64,000 nt of DNA from Polydactylus sextarius. Lineage: Eukaryota; Chordata; Actinopteri; Polynemidae. Under the pieces are notes generated by a model. The model was not told the DNA's origin and made no database searches. It was given only the letters and a program-made list of their open reading frames with translations. The translations under genes and the position numbers were made by a program. The stretch is from positions 10,908,825 through 10,972,824 of the forward strand of contig CM028924.1 of assembly GCA_016801845.1 (NCBI GenBank), written 5' to 3'. Shown here one piece after another: positions 22,318 to 32,965 of the stretch (position 1 is its first letter; the number at the start of each line of letters is the position of its first letter).

Positions 22318-22530
22318 GTTATTCCTAGAGTGTCTAAGAGCAGAATGGGAGTAGAGCCTTCAGTTATCAGACTCCTCTCTGATTGAACCAGTTCCCAGTT
22401 TGGGCCCAGGAGGCAGACACCCTTTCTACATAGACTGAAAGGACTAAAAACTTTCCTGTGTGATAAAAACTTGTAGCTTCATGCGAGTCCTGGACCTTCT
22501 TTTAGTTAAAGGTGACAGAGAATCAAAAGC
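22318..22530 (+). mobile_element. L2-like LINE tail, degenerate
   Basis: GGGAGTAGAGCCTTCAGTTA, CAGTTCCCAGTTTGGG and GGCAGACACCCTTTCTAC, then AAAACTTTCCTGTGTGATAA, follow the order of the last part of L2/Rex-type LINE ORFs (..AFSY.AP.LWN.LP...LKTFLFDK). Frames are broken. Same family as the piece at 17195. Confidence 0.55.
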
Positions 22531-22544
22531 CATTTTTCCCCCTC

Positions 22545-23066
22545 GTCTTTGTTGAAGAACAGTCATCTACCCACATTTAGGGTCATGTGAAAAGTGCTAG
22601 AAATTCTGAATATCTCCTTCTCATAGAAATTTCTCTTGTATCATAGAAATGTATAACATCCCCACCCTAAAATTGCTTTCTGAGAAGGAGCTTCTGAGAC
22701 ATTACACATCCAGCCAACATTTTATTGTGTATATGTCACATCACAGAACAAGGATCAAACCCCCATTCAACCATTCTCTGTCACCTTTAAGCTGCTTTTG
22801 AATTAGGCTGGGAGAACTCCAAATACACCATTATATCATTATGGTGTAAAAAAAATGGTAGAAACAAAAGTTTCTAACATGTTGATCAAATGTTTCAAAT
22901 TCAGATCTTTTCCTTAAAAATCACATCACTGAACATGTTAAAGCTCCGTGTTTAAAAAAGTAATATAGGTTGGAAAATAATTTAAATTTACATTTAATGA
23001 CACAATGTAAAGTTCTATGCTAAAGCACCACAGAGGCGGTTACATTAAAGAAAACCAGCCGATCTG
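22545..23066. repeat. 3' flank of OR-7, duplicated from OR-6
   Basis: Aligns with 18240-18684 with small indels; it lacks the long TA run. No gene. Confidence 0.75.
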
Positions 23067-24008
23067 TTAAATGGTGGCTGCTAAAATCAGACTTTTACAC
23101 GTGACACGGATTTTGGACAGATTTAGTCCATATATTAGGGGGTTGAAGAACGGCTGGAATGCTAGAAAATATAATGATAGAAAAATACGCAACACATGAG
23201 GTAAATTGTTCATGTTGAACCTGCTCTGTAATAATTCAGACGCAGCCCCAAAGGAGAAGTTGAAGATAGAGGCCAGGTGAGGTGTGCAGGTACTGACAGC
23301 TTTCTGTCTCGTCTGTGTGGATCCTGAAAAACACACTTTAAGGATCCTCATGTAGGTGTAAAGAATCAACATGAAAGGACCACCAACAACAGCAAGACTC
23401 ACAAGTAATCCACGTAGGTTAATGGCAAAAGAGCCAGAACAGGCCAGTTTCACAATAGAGGAGTTGTGACAGTAAACTTTGTTAATGATGTTTCCACACA
23501 GCTGCAACTGAGCAGTTGATAACAGTGCAATACAATTCACAAAAAGTGGTGGTAACCATACCACAGCAAGAAGCATTGCAACTTTGTTGTATGTCATCAT
23601 TGTGTTGTATTGCAGAGGGAAACAGATGGCAAGATATCTGTCATAAGACATGATGGCTAAATTTAAATATTCAACACTCCCATAAGAGTATAAGCAGAAG
23701 CTTTGCATTAAACAGAAAAAGGCAGAAACAGTGTGAATGTCAGAGAGGATGTGAAGCAGCAGGGATGGAAACAACCCTGTACTACCATACAGTTCATTTA
23801 CAAACAAGCTGCACAAGAACAGGTACATAGGCTCATGTAAGCTTCTGTTCATACAGATGATCACTATCAACAGCACGTTGGCACAGATTATTATTATATA
23901 TAACAACATGACAATCAGGAAATAGAAATATTTAAAATATCCAGTGTCAAAATAGGCAGCCAGAGTGAAATATGAAACCTGTGAAGAATTTATCATGATC
24001 CTCGTCAT
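23067..24008 (-). CDS. Olfactory receptor (OR-7), C-terminus shortened by a 5-nt deletion
   Basis: Odorant receptor, 313 residues from MTRIMINSSQ (frame open upstream to 24092). All OR motifs are present: RSLHEPMYLF, MSYDRYLAIC at 120-129, KAVSTCTPHL, NPLIYGL. TM5 reads LLVSLAVVGGPFMLI. The last codons differ from OR-6 and OR-8: five nucleotides are missing after the LIL codons, so it ends LILAATI rather than LILNIQLPFNRSAGFL. The change lies beyond TM7 in the cytoplasmic tail, so function is probably kept. TM3 has LMQSFCLYSYGSVEY. Confidence 0.95.
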   Translation of the reverse strand: MTRIMINSSQVSYFTLAAYFDTGYFKYFYFLIVMLLYIIIICANVLLIVIICMNRSLHEPMYLFLCSLFVNELYGSTGLFPSLLLHILSDIHTVSAFFCLMQSFCLYSYGSVEYLNLAIMSYDRYLAICFPLQYNTMMTYNKVAMLLAVVWLPPLFVNCIALLSTAQLQLCGNIINKVYCHNSSIVKLACSGSFAINLRGLLVSLAVVGGPFMLILYTYMRILKVCFSGSTQTRQKAVSTCTPHLASIFNFSFGAASELLQSRFNMNNLPHVLRIFLSLYFLAFQPFFNPLIYGLNLSKIRVTCKSLILAATI

Positions 24009-24890
24009 GTAAACAGAATTCAGTTTAAAGACACAAACCAGATAATGAAGAAAACCTTTGTGAGAGAATTTCAAACTCACCACTGTTTTCATGACAGACA
24101 GTGTAAGGCTGAGATCAGAAATAACAGAATCACAGTTGGTTCATAATATGAGGATCCTAACAGTAACCACTGCCACCTCCCAGCTGTTGCAGCGAGACTG
24201 AGAATCCCTCCTAACTGAGCTAAAGCTCTGCTTCTACTTCCTTTAACCTTTTCACGTCAGAGGATGCCCACGTGAGCAACATTACCTCACTGACTCAGCA
24301 ACCATGAAGTTACTCCACTCTCTGACTTTAGGAGAAAAGTCTGGAGACGAGGTGCTGAAGTCTGGGTATGAAGTTGCACAGGGCCAAAGTTGCACTGGTT
24401 GCCAAGTTAGAAGGACAAGCTACAGCAATTTGGTTTATTTGAATACACCAGTTGGATCCTGTTTTCAAGGTCCAGAACATTTAATCATTTGGAGTCAGTG
24501 TCAGTCTGACGTGGCGGATGCTTTTTCTGAGTTGAGTGTTCAAACATTCTGTTTCTGTACCAGCATGTTTTGGTGACAAAGTCCTTCATCTAGGGACAGA
24601 GGCAGGACTTTAGGCCAAGTGTCTGCAGGTTTTATGCTAGTTGCTTTGGAGTCATTGTATTCAAAAACAAACTGAAGTAATCAAAAAGCATTCGGACATA
24701 GGAGTTGGAGCTTAGCAGGTGAGTGAGGACATTATGAAGCATGAGAGAGATGGTGTTGTCTATAGATCTATCGGATTTGTAGGCAAACTGGTATTGGTCC
24801 AGTGTTAAAACATAGTAAGAGATATTTGTTTAATGTTGAAGCTGAGTAAATATATTAGATATTTATGATGTTAGATCTCCAGGATTACCC
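24009..24890. repeat. OR-7 upstream block, copy 2 of 3
   Basis: Matches 27051-28017 closely over its length, including CAGGGGGCACACTCCGAGTG near 24896, and matches 19654-20446 over the first part. Confidence 0.85.
24232..24278 (-). promoter_or_regulatory. Putative OR-7 proximal promoter
   Basis: Minus strand: CACGTG, CATCCTCTGACGTG, AAAAGGTTAAAGGAAG, about 225-270 bp upstream of the ATG. The box reads TTAAAGG where OR-6 has TTAAAAG. Confidence 0.5.
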
Positions 24891-24894
24891 CTAC

Positions 24895-26065
24895 ACAGGG
24901 GGCACACTCCGAGTGCCTATCTGAATGATTATTTTAGTAACGTTACTGGTAGGGTGGCCCTAGAGTTTAATGACTATTAACATGCTTTAGAGCCATATCA
25001 TAATCAAATATAGTATCATATAAGAATGCACTCGTGAGCATCATTAACACAATTTCTAATTATATTTCTAATTCTATATCCTCCATTTATGTCACTCATC
25101 TAAAACCATTTGATATTTTAGAAAGGGTTGGTAGAAAATCTGTTTTGTCTCCCATAGAATCTAAGTACTGAAGTAAGACAGGAATACATACTGAAAACAT
25201 TATGCTTCTACTTAAATGAAGATCCTGACAACACTGTTAAGAAGTACATGGTGATTTATGAAACTGTTAAACAACCATAGCTTTTAACAGAGCTTTTTTT
25301 TTTTCTTTTAACAAAAATTTTTGTATCTCCTCCCTGTTTTTGATTTCCGTCTAAATATATATGGTCACAAGTTTATAAATTAGAAAAGACACTGCAGGCT
25401 AATAATTTAAATCACCCCTGTAAAAAAAATTTAAAAAAATCAAACATGGAACTTGAGTATGTTATATTATGTTATATTATATTAGTTTATGAAGCCGTGT
25501 CTGCAAACCACGGTACAGCAGAGCTCTGTGGCCCAAACAAGTGTTTCCTAATGATAATGTAGATTTATTGTTCATCTTGGCTTTTTTCTTTTTCTTTTTT
25601 TTCCGTTACTGACAAGAAAAACACAGAAACAAACTGCATGAGTAAATTCCCATCAAGACTGTGGATGAGAACTTGGATTTCTGTTCAAGGGGAAGAAATT
25701 TGTTCTTTTGGACTATGGACTGATGCTGGGGACACAATTGTAAAGTTTAAAGATATATTTTTTTGTTGGTCTGTAATTGTGTCATTTGACAGTTTGGAGT
25801 TTGGGAGTATTTGGAGTTGGATTTCATGAAAGTGGAGTTCTGGTCTTTTAAAATTAGCATTTTTTTTTCACACGTGCTATGTTCAGCAATTGATGGCCTG
25901 CTTGAGGAGTTACATTTCATTTTGATGTCAGCAGCACTGCCTTTATCACACAGTGCAGCTTTTAACATTTTCAATAAGCATAATCTGGTCATAGTGCATG
26001 TTTATGTCATCTATAAAATGTAAATGTACATTTTCATATTCATATTTTCTGTGAATGTGGGCAGT
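24895..26065. other. Intergenic, no recognised gene
   Basis: Homology with the OR-8 upstream block continues to about 24985, then unique AT-rich DNA with T-runs (25292, 25585, 25860). Overlapping small frames on both strands at 25640-26020 show no domain. The homology of OR-8 to OR-6 and OR-7 stops almost at its stop codon (about 26070). Confidence 0.5.
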
Positions 26066-26081
26066 AGATGTGGGCAGTACA

Positions 26082-27050
26082 TTAAAGAAAACCAGCCGAT
26101 CTGTTAAATGGTAGCTGTATATTTAAAATCAGACTTTTACAAGTAACACGGATTTTGGACAGATTTAGTCCATATATTAGGGGGTTGAAGAACGGCTGGA
26201 ATGCTAGAAAATATAATGATAGAAAAATACGCAACACATGAGGTAAATTGTTCATGTTGAACCTGTTCTGTAATAATTCAGACGCGGCCCCAAAGGAGAA
26301 GTTGAAGATAGAGGCCAGGTGAGGTGTGCAGGTACTGACAGCTTTCTGTCTAGTCTGTGTGGATCCTGAAAAACACACTTTAAGGATCCTCATGTAGGTG
26401 TAAAGAATCAAAATGAAAGGACCACCAACAACAGCAAGACTCAAAAGTAATCCACGTAGGTTAATGGCAAAAGAGCCAGAACAGGCCAGTTTCACAATAG
26501 AGGAGTTGTGACAGTAAACTTTGTTAATGATGTTTCCACACAGCTGCAACTGAGCAGTTGATAACAGTGCAATACAATTCACAAGAAGTGGTGGTAACCA
26601 TACCACAGCAAGAAGCATTGCAACTTTGTTGTATGTCATCATTGTGTTGTATTGCAGAGGGAAACAGATGGCAAGATATCTGTCATAAGACATGATGGCT
26701 AAATTTAAATATTCAACACTGGCATAAGAGTATAAGCAGAAGCTTTGCATGAAACAGAAAAAGGCAGAAACAGTGTGAATGTCAGAGAGGATGTGAAGCA
26801 GCAGGGATGGAAACAAACCTGTACTACCATACAGTTCATTTACAAACAGGCTGCACAGGAACAGGTACATAGGTTCATGTAAGTTTCTGTTCATACAGAT
26901 AATCACTATCAACAACACGTTGGCACAGATTATTATTATATATAACAACAAGACAACCAGGAAATAGAAATATTTAAAATATCCAGTGTCAAAATAGGCA
27001 GCCAGAGTGAAATATGAAACCTGTGAAGAATTCATCATGATCCTCGTCAT
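26082..27050 (-). CDS. Olfactory receptor (OR-8), teleost 7TM GPCR
   Basis: Odorant receptor, 322 residues from MTRIMMNSSQ; the frame is open upstream to 27134. It is a sister of OR-6 and OR-7 and has the same long C-terminus as OR-6. RNLHEPMYLF near 56-65 (Asn where OR-6 and OR-7 have Ser, as in the MDHRK genes), MSYDRYLAIC at 120-129, KAVSTCTPHL, LQNRFNMNNL instead of LQSRFNMNNL, NPLIYGL. The whole upstream block is shared with OR-7, but the 3' flank is not: the duplication breakpoint lies a few bases past the stop. Confidence 0.95.
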   Translation of the reverse strand: MTRIMMNSSQVSYFTLAAYFDTGYFKYFYFLVVLLLYIIIICANVLLIVIICMNRNLHEPMYLFLCSLFVNELYGSTGLFPSLLLHILSDIHTVSAFFCFMQSFCLYSYASVEYLNLAIMSYDRYLAICFPLQYNTMMTYNKVAMLLAVVWLPPLLVNCIALLSTAQLQLCGNIINKVYCHNSSIVKLACSGSFAINLRGLLLSLAVVGGPFILILYTYMRILKVCFSGSTQTRQKAVSTCTPHLASIFNFSFGAASELLQNRFNMNNLPHVLRIFLSLYFLAFQPFFNPLIYGLNLSKIRVTCKSLILNIQLPFNRSAGFL

Positions 27051-28017
27051 GTAAACAGAATTCAGTTTAAAGACACAAACCAAAAAATGAAGAAAACCTT
27101 TGTGAGAGAATCTCAAACTCACCACTGTTTTCATGACAGACAGTGTAAGGCTGAGATCAGAAATAACAGAATCACAGTTGGTTCATAACATGAGGATCCT
27201 AACAGTAACCACTGCCACCTCCCAGCTGTTGCAGCGAGACTGAGAATCCCTCCTAACTGAGCTAAAGCTCTGCTTCTACTTCCTTTAACCTTTTCACGTC
27301 AGAGGATGCCCACATGAGCAACATTACCTCACTGACTCAGCAACCATGAAGTTACTCCGCTCTCTGACTTTAGGAGAAAAGTCTGGAGACGAGGTGCTGA
27401 AGTCTGGGTATGAGGTTGCACAGGGCCAAAGTTGCACTGGTTGCCAAGTGAGAAGGACAAGCTACAGCAATTTGGTTTATTTGAATACACCAGTTGGATC
27501 CTGTTTTCAAGGTCCAGAACATTTAATCATTTGGAGTCAGTGTCAGTCTGACGTGGCGGATGCTTTTTCTGAGTTGAATGTTCAAACATTCTGCTTCTGT
27601 ACCAGCATGTTTTGGTGACAAAGTCCTTCATCTAGGGACAGAGGCAGGACTTTAGGCCAAGTGTCTGCAGGTTTTATGCTAGTTGCTTTGGAGTCATTGT
27701 ATTCAAAAACAAACTGAAGTAATCAAAAAGCATTCGCACATAGGAGTTGGAGCTTAGCAGGTGAGTGAGGACATTATGAAGCATGAGAGAGATGGTGTTG
27801 TCTATAGATCTATCGGATTTGTAGGCAAACTGGTATTGGTCCAGTTTGTAAACACAGTAAGAGATATTTGTTTAATGTTGAAGCTGAGTAAATACATTAG
27901 ATATTTATGATGTTAGAGCTCCAGGATTACCCCTACACAGGGGGCACACTCCGAGTGCCTATCTGAGTAATTATTTTAGTAACGTTACTGGTAGGGTGGC
28001 CCTAGAGTTTAAAGACT
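27051..28017. repeat. OR-8 upstream block, copy 3 of 3
   Basis: Near-identical to 24009-24985. It carries the leader, promoter module and a 90-codon open frame (27346-27618) of no recognised family that is also open at 24304-24576. Confidence 0.85.
27272..27318 (-). promoter_or_regulatory. Putative OR-8 proximal promoter
   Basis: Minus strand: CATCCTCTGACGTG then AAAAGGTTAAAGGAAG. The CACGTG E-box of OR-6 and OR-7 is changed to CATGTG. Confidence 0.5.
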
Positions 28018-28274
28018 ATTATCAGTCCCACTTTTTAATGGCAGCTCACCTCTTATTGATCTGTGCACTTGGTGTTGTGCGCATTGTTATGTCTAGTCAT
28101 TCATTTTCAATTGGGAGAATGTGGCACAGTTTTTTGCGAATTATGTCATGATAAATTTGGTTTGGTTTTTGGAGAAAAAATTCATAGTCTGGCCAACACA
28201 CACTTTTTGATGTATAATTTGTCTTGGTGCGATCAGCGGTCACAACATTATTAACGTTCAAAGTAGGAGAAAAC

Positions 28275-28573
28275 CAGGAGAAAACCAGGCGCTGCTCATC
28301 ACCTGCCCAATACAATCCCAACAGTGAGGCATGGTGGTGGCAGCACATGCAGGACAACACGACTGGTTGCAATTGAAGGAAAGATGAATGCGACCAAGTC
28401 CAGAGATATCCCTGAAGAAAACCCTTTTCCAGAGTGGTCAGGACCTCAGACTGGGCTGAAGGTTCACCTTCCAACAAGACAATGACCCTAAGCACACAGC
28501 TAAAGTAACGAAGGAGTGGCTTCGGAACAACTCTGTGACTGTTCTTGAATGGCCCAGCCAGAGTCCTGACTTA
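28275..28573 (+). pseudogene. Tc1-like transposase fossil, 5' part
   Basis: In shifted frames the DNA encodes GGGS-like wording at about 28330, then FQSGQDLRLG, TFQQDNDPKHTAK and KEWLRNNSVTVLEWPSQSPD (about 28430-28570). DNDPKHTAK carries the second catalytic Asp of the DDE transposase of fish Tc1/mariner elements. Stops and frameshifts break the frame. The coding text halts right after SQSPD at about 28573 and resumes at about 30088. Confidence 0.75.
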
Positions 28574-30087
28574 TAGTTTTTCGCAGTCGTTTTGGTTGCA
28601 CATCTGTTACTGCATTTCTCAAAACAATCACTGCTAACTTCACCACATAGTGGATTAGCTGTAAAAGCGTGTATCTTTGTCAAAATGCCTCTTTTATGGC
28701 TCAAAACCAAGTATTTATGTCAATAAAACTCAGAATGTTGAGTCATTATGTTATTGTATATGAATTTGGTAGTCAGATGACTTTGTCATATTGTCACTTA
28801 TGACAGTTTACTATGTAGGTATTTTTTATAATGCAAAGATTCAGATCTTGCCGACAGTTCACGTCTCCCACAATCTAATAGCATTATTTCTACAAATGGT
28901 GCAAAGGTCCAGACAGTACAGAGACCGGATGGCTCTCTACTTAGGGCCATCCAGACTCTGTAAGTTGGACGCGTTCGCCAGGGCTGCCCTTTGTCACCGC
29001 TCCTGTTCATAATTTTTATGGACAGGATTTCTAGGCGCAGCCGAGGGATAGAGGGTGTCGTGTTCAGTGGCCTCAGACTCCCATCTCTGCTTTTTGCAGA
29101 TGACGAGGTTCTGTTGGCATCATCAAGCACTGACCTTCAGCGCGCAATGGGGCAGTTCGCAACCAAGTGTGAAGTGGCTGAGTTGGGAATCAGCACCTCC
29201 AAGTCCGAGGCCATGGTTCTCGACTGGAAAAGGATGGAGTGCCCACTCCGGGTCATGGAGGAGTTGTTGCTTCAAGTGGAGGAGTCTCGGAGTATCTCGG
29301 GGTCTTGTTCACGAGTGATGGGAAATCGCAGTGGGACGAGGACAGATGGATTTGGGTGGCGTCTGCAGTGATGCAGACGCTGCTCCAATCCGTTGTGGTG
29401 AAGAGGGAGCTGAGCCGTAAGGCGAGGCTCTCAATTTACAGTTCATCTATGTTCCAACCCTCACCTATGACCACGAGCTATGGATAGTGGCTGAAATGAC
29501 TTTCCTCCACAGGGTGGCCGGGCTCAGCCTTAGAGATAGGGTGAGGAGCTTGGACATCCAGGAGGAGCTCGGAGTAGAGCCGCTGCTCCTCCACATCGAT
29601 AGGGGCCAGTTGAGGTGGCTAGGGCATCTAATCAGGATGTCCCCTGGACGCCTGCCTGTTGTGGGCATGCCCATCCGGGAGTAGGCCCTGGGGGAGACCC
29701 AGGACATGCTGGAGAGACTATGTCTTGAACCTGGTCTGGGAATGCCTTGGGTTCACCCTGGAGGAGTTAGTGGAAGTGGCTGGGGAGAGGGGGTCTGGGC
29801 CTCCCTCCTGAAGCTGCTGCCACGATGACCCGGATCCTCCAGATAAGCGGGAGAAGACAAGACGAGATGCAAATGTCATCTTGAGGACACAATAGTTCTC
29901 TCAGCATTTGGCTCTTCATCCAGCCTCAGTCTTTGTAACACTGATATAACACACTGACTGATAATATAGCAGCATGGATGTTTTTGCATCCTATGCATTG
30001 CGACTGCTCTAATTGAGCACCTATAATAGCCACTCCCTGCAGGTGGAACTACCTATTGTTATAAATGCACCAAAGCAACAGAGAAAA
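28574..30087. mobile_element. Insertion splitting the Tc1-like element; contains a LINE
   Basis: About 1.5 kb lies between the two halves of the Tc1 transposase. 28574-28905 and 29867-30087 are non-coding DNA of unknown type; 28906-29866 is a LINE fragment. A clean target-site duplication was not identified, so this could be one insertion or several nested ones. Confidence 0.6.
28906..29866 (+). mobile_element. LINE (non-LTR retrotransposon) reverse transcriptase fragment, 5'-truncated
   Basis: Across three frames the DNA reads SPLLFIIFMDRISRRSRG, then LPSLLFADDEVLLASS (FADD is the catalytic motif of the reverse transcriptase), STSKSEAMVLDWKRM, VVVKRELSRKARLSIYSS, then AEMTFLHRVAGLSLRDRVRS, VEPLLLHIDRGQLRWLGHLI and RMSPGRLP. 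This is the palm and thumb and the C-terminal end of a common fish LINE. The end CCAGATAAGCGGGAGAAGAC is typical of its 3' terminus. The 5' part (endonuclease and N-terminal reverse transcriptase) is missing, as in most LINE insertions. Several frameshifts; dead. Confidence 0.8.
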
Positions 30088-30475
30088 ACTTTAAACCCAG
30101 TTGAGCATCTCTGAAGAGACCTGAAAATGGTTGTTCACCAGTGTTCACCATCCAACCTGACAGAACTGGAGAGGGTGTGCAAGGAGGAATAGCAGATGTT
30201 CCCCAAATACAGGTGTGAAAAACTTGTTGCATCACTCCCAAGAAGATGCTTCAACTCAATGCCGAGCAAAGGGCCGGAAAACTTGTGACCATGTGGTGTT
30301 TTTGTTCTTTAATAAATTAGCAAAAATGTCTACAATTCTGTGTTTTTCTGTCAATATGGGGTGCTGGGTGTACATTAATCAGGAAAAAGTGAACTTAAAT
30401 GATTTTAGCAAATGGCTGCAATATAACAGAGTGAAAAATTTAAGGGGGTCTAAATACTTTCCATACCAAGTGTAC
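30088..30475 (+). pseudogene. Tc1-like transposase fossil, 3' part and terminal repeat
   Basis: Resumes as PVEHL.RDLKMVVHQCSPS, then NLTELERVCKEE and KYRCEKLVASLPRR (30090-30250), the C-terminal end of the same transposase; the Glu of PVEH is the last DDE catalytic residue. The 3' UTR has AATAAATTAGCAAAAATGTC and the right end AATTTAAGGGGGTCTAAATA followed by CTTTCCATACC (about 30436-30470), which is like the terminal repeat of fish Tc1 elements. Frameshifts show it is inactive. Confidence 0.8.
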
Positions 30476-30544
30476 AATAAAAACTTGTTTGACTTAAGTG
30501 TTTTTGATAGAACTACAATTAGTGTAATATACTGAGCTTATTCT

Positions 30545-30612
30545 CATTTGTCAGATGGACATACACACATACAATCACACACACACACACACACACATGC
30601 ACACGCAGACAC
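30545..30612. repeat. (CA)n microsatellite
   Basis: ACACACATACAATCACACAC continuing to GCACACGCAGACACAC. A shorter version lies at 33217-33250 in the tandem copy. Confidence 0.8.
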
Positions 30613-30896
30613 ACAAGATCTGTGTTTGTGTCCCTCTTATGTTAAGCTCAGATTAATGAGCCCTACAGGCCATTAATAATACAAAGAAGTTAAAACTTGT
30701 AATCTTCACAAGAACTCAAGTCGACTAAAAAAATCACACAAGTAGCAACAATATATGAGTTATTACAGTTTTTATTATGTATCTTAATGGAACGGTCATT
30801 TTTGACCAGGAACATAACATTGTTTAACATTAAATGAACACAACATGAGGGTCTATGCTGAGAATAAACTAAATCAATACATGCAGTTTTTCTAAT

Positions 30897-31850
30897 TTAA
30901 AAGATTTGACTTTTAGCAGAAACAAGATTTTTACACATCACACGTATTTTGGATATATTCAGTCCGTACATCACAGGATTAAAGAGCGGTGGACATGTTA
31001 GAAAATATAATGATAAAAAGATTCGCAGCATGTTGGGTAAATGACTCATATTAAACCTGCTCTGTAAGATTTCAAAGAAACAACCAATAGAGAAGTTGAG
31101 CAGAGAAGCCAGGTGAGGTGTGCAGGTACTGACAGCTTTTCTTCTGGTTTCTTTAGATCCAGAGAGACAGATTTTAAGGATCCTGATGTAAGTGTAAAGA
31201 ATTAAAATGATAAGACCTAAGATGAAGGTAAACATATGAAGAAATCCATATATGTTGTTGGCACTAGTGTCAGAACAAGCAAGTTTCACTATAGAGTAGT
31301 TGTCACAGTAAACTTTGTTAATGATGTTTCCACACAGCTGTAAAGGAGCACTGAGAGAAATCATTACAGCAACTTCAGAAAAATTGAAAAACCATACGAC
31401 AGCTATCAGAATGGCGACCTTGTTTGACGTCATACGTGTGTTATATTGCAGAGGATGACAGATGGCGAGATATCTGTCGTAAGACATGATGGTTAAGTTG
31501 CAAAATTGTACGTTTGCATATGTAAACAAACAGAAAATCTGTAGGAAACAGAGTGAAGCAGAAACAGTGTGAATGTCAGAGAGGATGTGAAGCAGCAGCA
31601 GTGGGAACAACCCTGTACTACCATACAGTTCATTTACAAACAGGCTGCAAAGGAACAGGTACATAGGTTCATGTAAGTTTCTGTTCACACAGATGATCAC
31701 TATCAAAAGCATGTTGGCAAAGATTATTATTATATATAACAACAAGACAATCAAGAAACAGAAATATTTAAAATATCCAGTGTCAAAGTAGGCAGCCAGA
31801 ATAAAATATGAACCATGTGTAGAGTTCATCATTATCTTCCTGTGGTCCAT
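30897..31850 (-). CDS. Olfactory receptor (OR-9), MDHRK-type
   Basis: Odorant receptor, 317 residues, starting MDHRKIMMNSTHGSYF; the MMNS Met at residue 7 or 8 is a possible alternative start. NST at 9-11 is a glycosylation site. RNLHEPMYLF near 58-67, MSYDRYLAIC at 122-131, KAVSTCTPHL near 238-247, NPVMYGL near 291, tail MCKNLVSAKSQIF. TM4 has VVWFFNFSEVAVM, where its copies have WFFPFSEV. IL3 reads SGSKETRRKAVS. On the minus strand AATAAA lies at 30771-30776. Duplicated as OR-10, and clearly the source lineage of the minus-strand genes in the 3.6 kb array, whose own promoter and tail have been lost. Confidence 0.95.
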   Translation of the reverse strand: MDHRKIMMNSTHGSYFILAAYFDTGYFKYFCFLIVLLLYIIIIFANMLLIVIICVNRNLHEPMYLFLCSLFVNELYGSTGLFPLLLLHILSDIHTVSASLCFLQIFCLFTYANVQFCNLTIMSYDRYLAICHPLQYNTRMTSNKVAILIAVVWFFNFSEVAVMISLSAPLQLCGNIINKVYCDNYSIVKLACSDTSANNIYGFLHMFTFILGLIILILYTYIRILKICLSGSKETRRKAVSTCTPHLASLLNFSIGCFFEILQSRFNMSHLPNMLRIFLSLYFLTCPPLFNPVMYGLNISKIRVMCKNLVSAKSQIF

Positions 31851-32084
31851 GTCAGATGAACATTTTACTCTGGGTTGTTAAATTATCATCAAGTCTTTGA
31901 TCAACAGCATCATTAAAAACAAATGATATTTATTCTGCTCACAGTTAAAACATGAAATTAAAAGTGACTGATCAGGTTAACTTGATGGTGATAGTATACT
32001 ATAATAATAGTAGAGATAATATGATGTTTATCTGAAAAACAGATGATGAGTCCGGACGTTCACCTGCTGACTCCTCCCAGAACT

Positions 32085-32145
32085 GCAGCTCTGTTTCAGC
32101 TCCTTTTAACCTTCACACTGCAGCAACTTGACGTCATAATCATCA
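32085..32145 (-). promoter_or_regulatory. Putative OR-9 proximal promoter
   Basis: Minus strand: ATTATGACGTCAAG (CRE-like TGACGTCA), 17 bp, then GTGAAGGTTAAAAGGAGCTG. It lies about 250-285 bp upstream of the ATG. The same text precedes OR-10 and the plus genes OR-11, 13, 15 and 17. Confidence 0.55.
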
Positions 32146-32555
32146 TCATTATCCTCACTACCACAGGAAACAGACAAACTGTTAGACTGTCAGCTTATTG
32201 CATATTGAATATTAATAATGGCTTCTGTGTGTCAACATATAAGATATGTCTTCATACAGAAGTCTAAACTAATCTACCAGGTCCGTCCAGTTCAGACCAC
32301 GGCGCACCAATTCGGCACACAGAAGACTGTGCGGGACAGGAAGTTGTGCACAGAAACAAAATAAAACATCTGGTTATTTTTCAAATTAAAATAAACCGTG
32401 TTCACAGCGGATCATATTTACGTGCTCTGGGGGGTGGAAGCAGACCTGAAGTCAATGTTTTCAGACATCATTTCACCCCACTGACACAATATAGAAACTA
32501 CACGCTGTCATATCGCACAACTGTACATAAAGTCACAAGATCTCATGATGCCAGC

Positions 32556-32959
32556 GCAGCCGAGGGATGGAGGGTGTCGTGTTCAGTGGCCTCAGACTCC
32601 CATCTCTGCTTTTTGCAGATGACGAGGTTCTGTTGGCATCATCAAGCACTGACCTTCAGCATGCACTGGGGCAGTTCGCAACCGAGTGTGAAGTTGCTGA
32701 GTTGAGAATCAGCACCTCCAAGTCGGAGGCCATGGTTCTGGACTGGAAAAGGATGGTGCCCACTCCAGGTCAGGGAGGAGTTGCTGCTTCAAGTGGAGGA
32801 GTTGAAGTATCTTGGGGTCTTGTTCATGAGTGATGGGAAATCAGAGGGGGACATGGACAGATGGATTTGGGTGGCGTCTGTAGTGATGCAGACACTGCTC
32901 CAATCTGTTGTGGTGAAGAGGGAGCTGAGCCGTAAGGCGAGGCTCTCAATTTACAGTTC
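32556..32959 (+). mobile_element. LINE reverse transcriptase fragment (copy by tandem duplication)
   Basis: Same text as 29037-29444, including FADDEVLLASS and STSKSEAMVLDWKRM, with single-base changes and indels. It came with the genomic duplication, not by retrotransposition: both ends are breakpoints shared with host DNA. Confidence 0.85.
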
Positions 32960-32965
32960 TTGTTC

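Larger units (their letters stand above)
29035..32553. repeat. Tandem duplication D, unit 1 (contains OR-9)
   Basis: Begins inside the LINE at GGCGCAGCCGAGGG and ends in the OR-9 upstream flank at GATGATGCCAGC-like text. Unit 2 follows directly. The junction at about 32553 joins OR upstream DNA to the middle of the LINE and so marks the duplication breakpoint. Confidence 0.85.

Noticed and set aside
28991..29371. LINE frame as a functional reverse transcriptase gene
   Set aside because: Only part of the domain, frameshifted on both sides, no endonuclease region.
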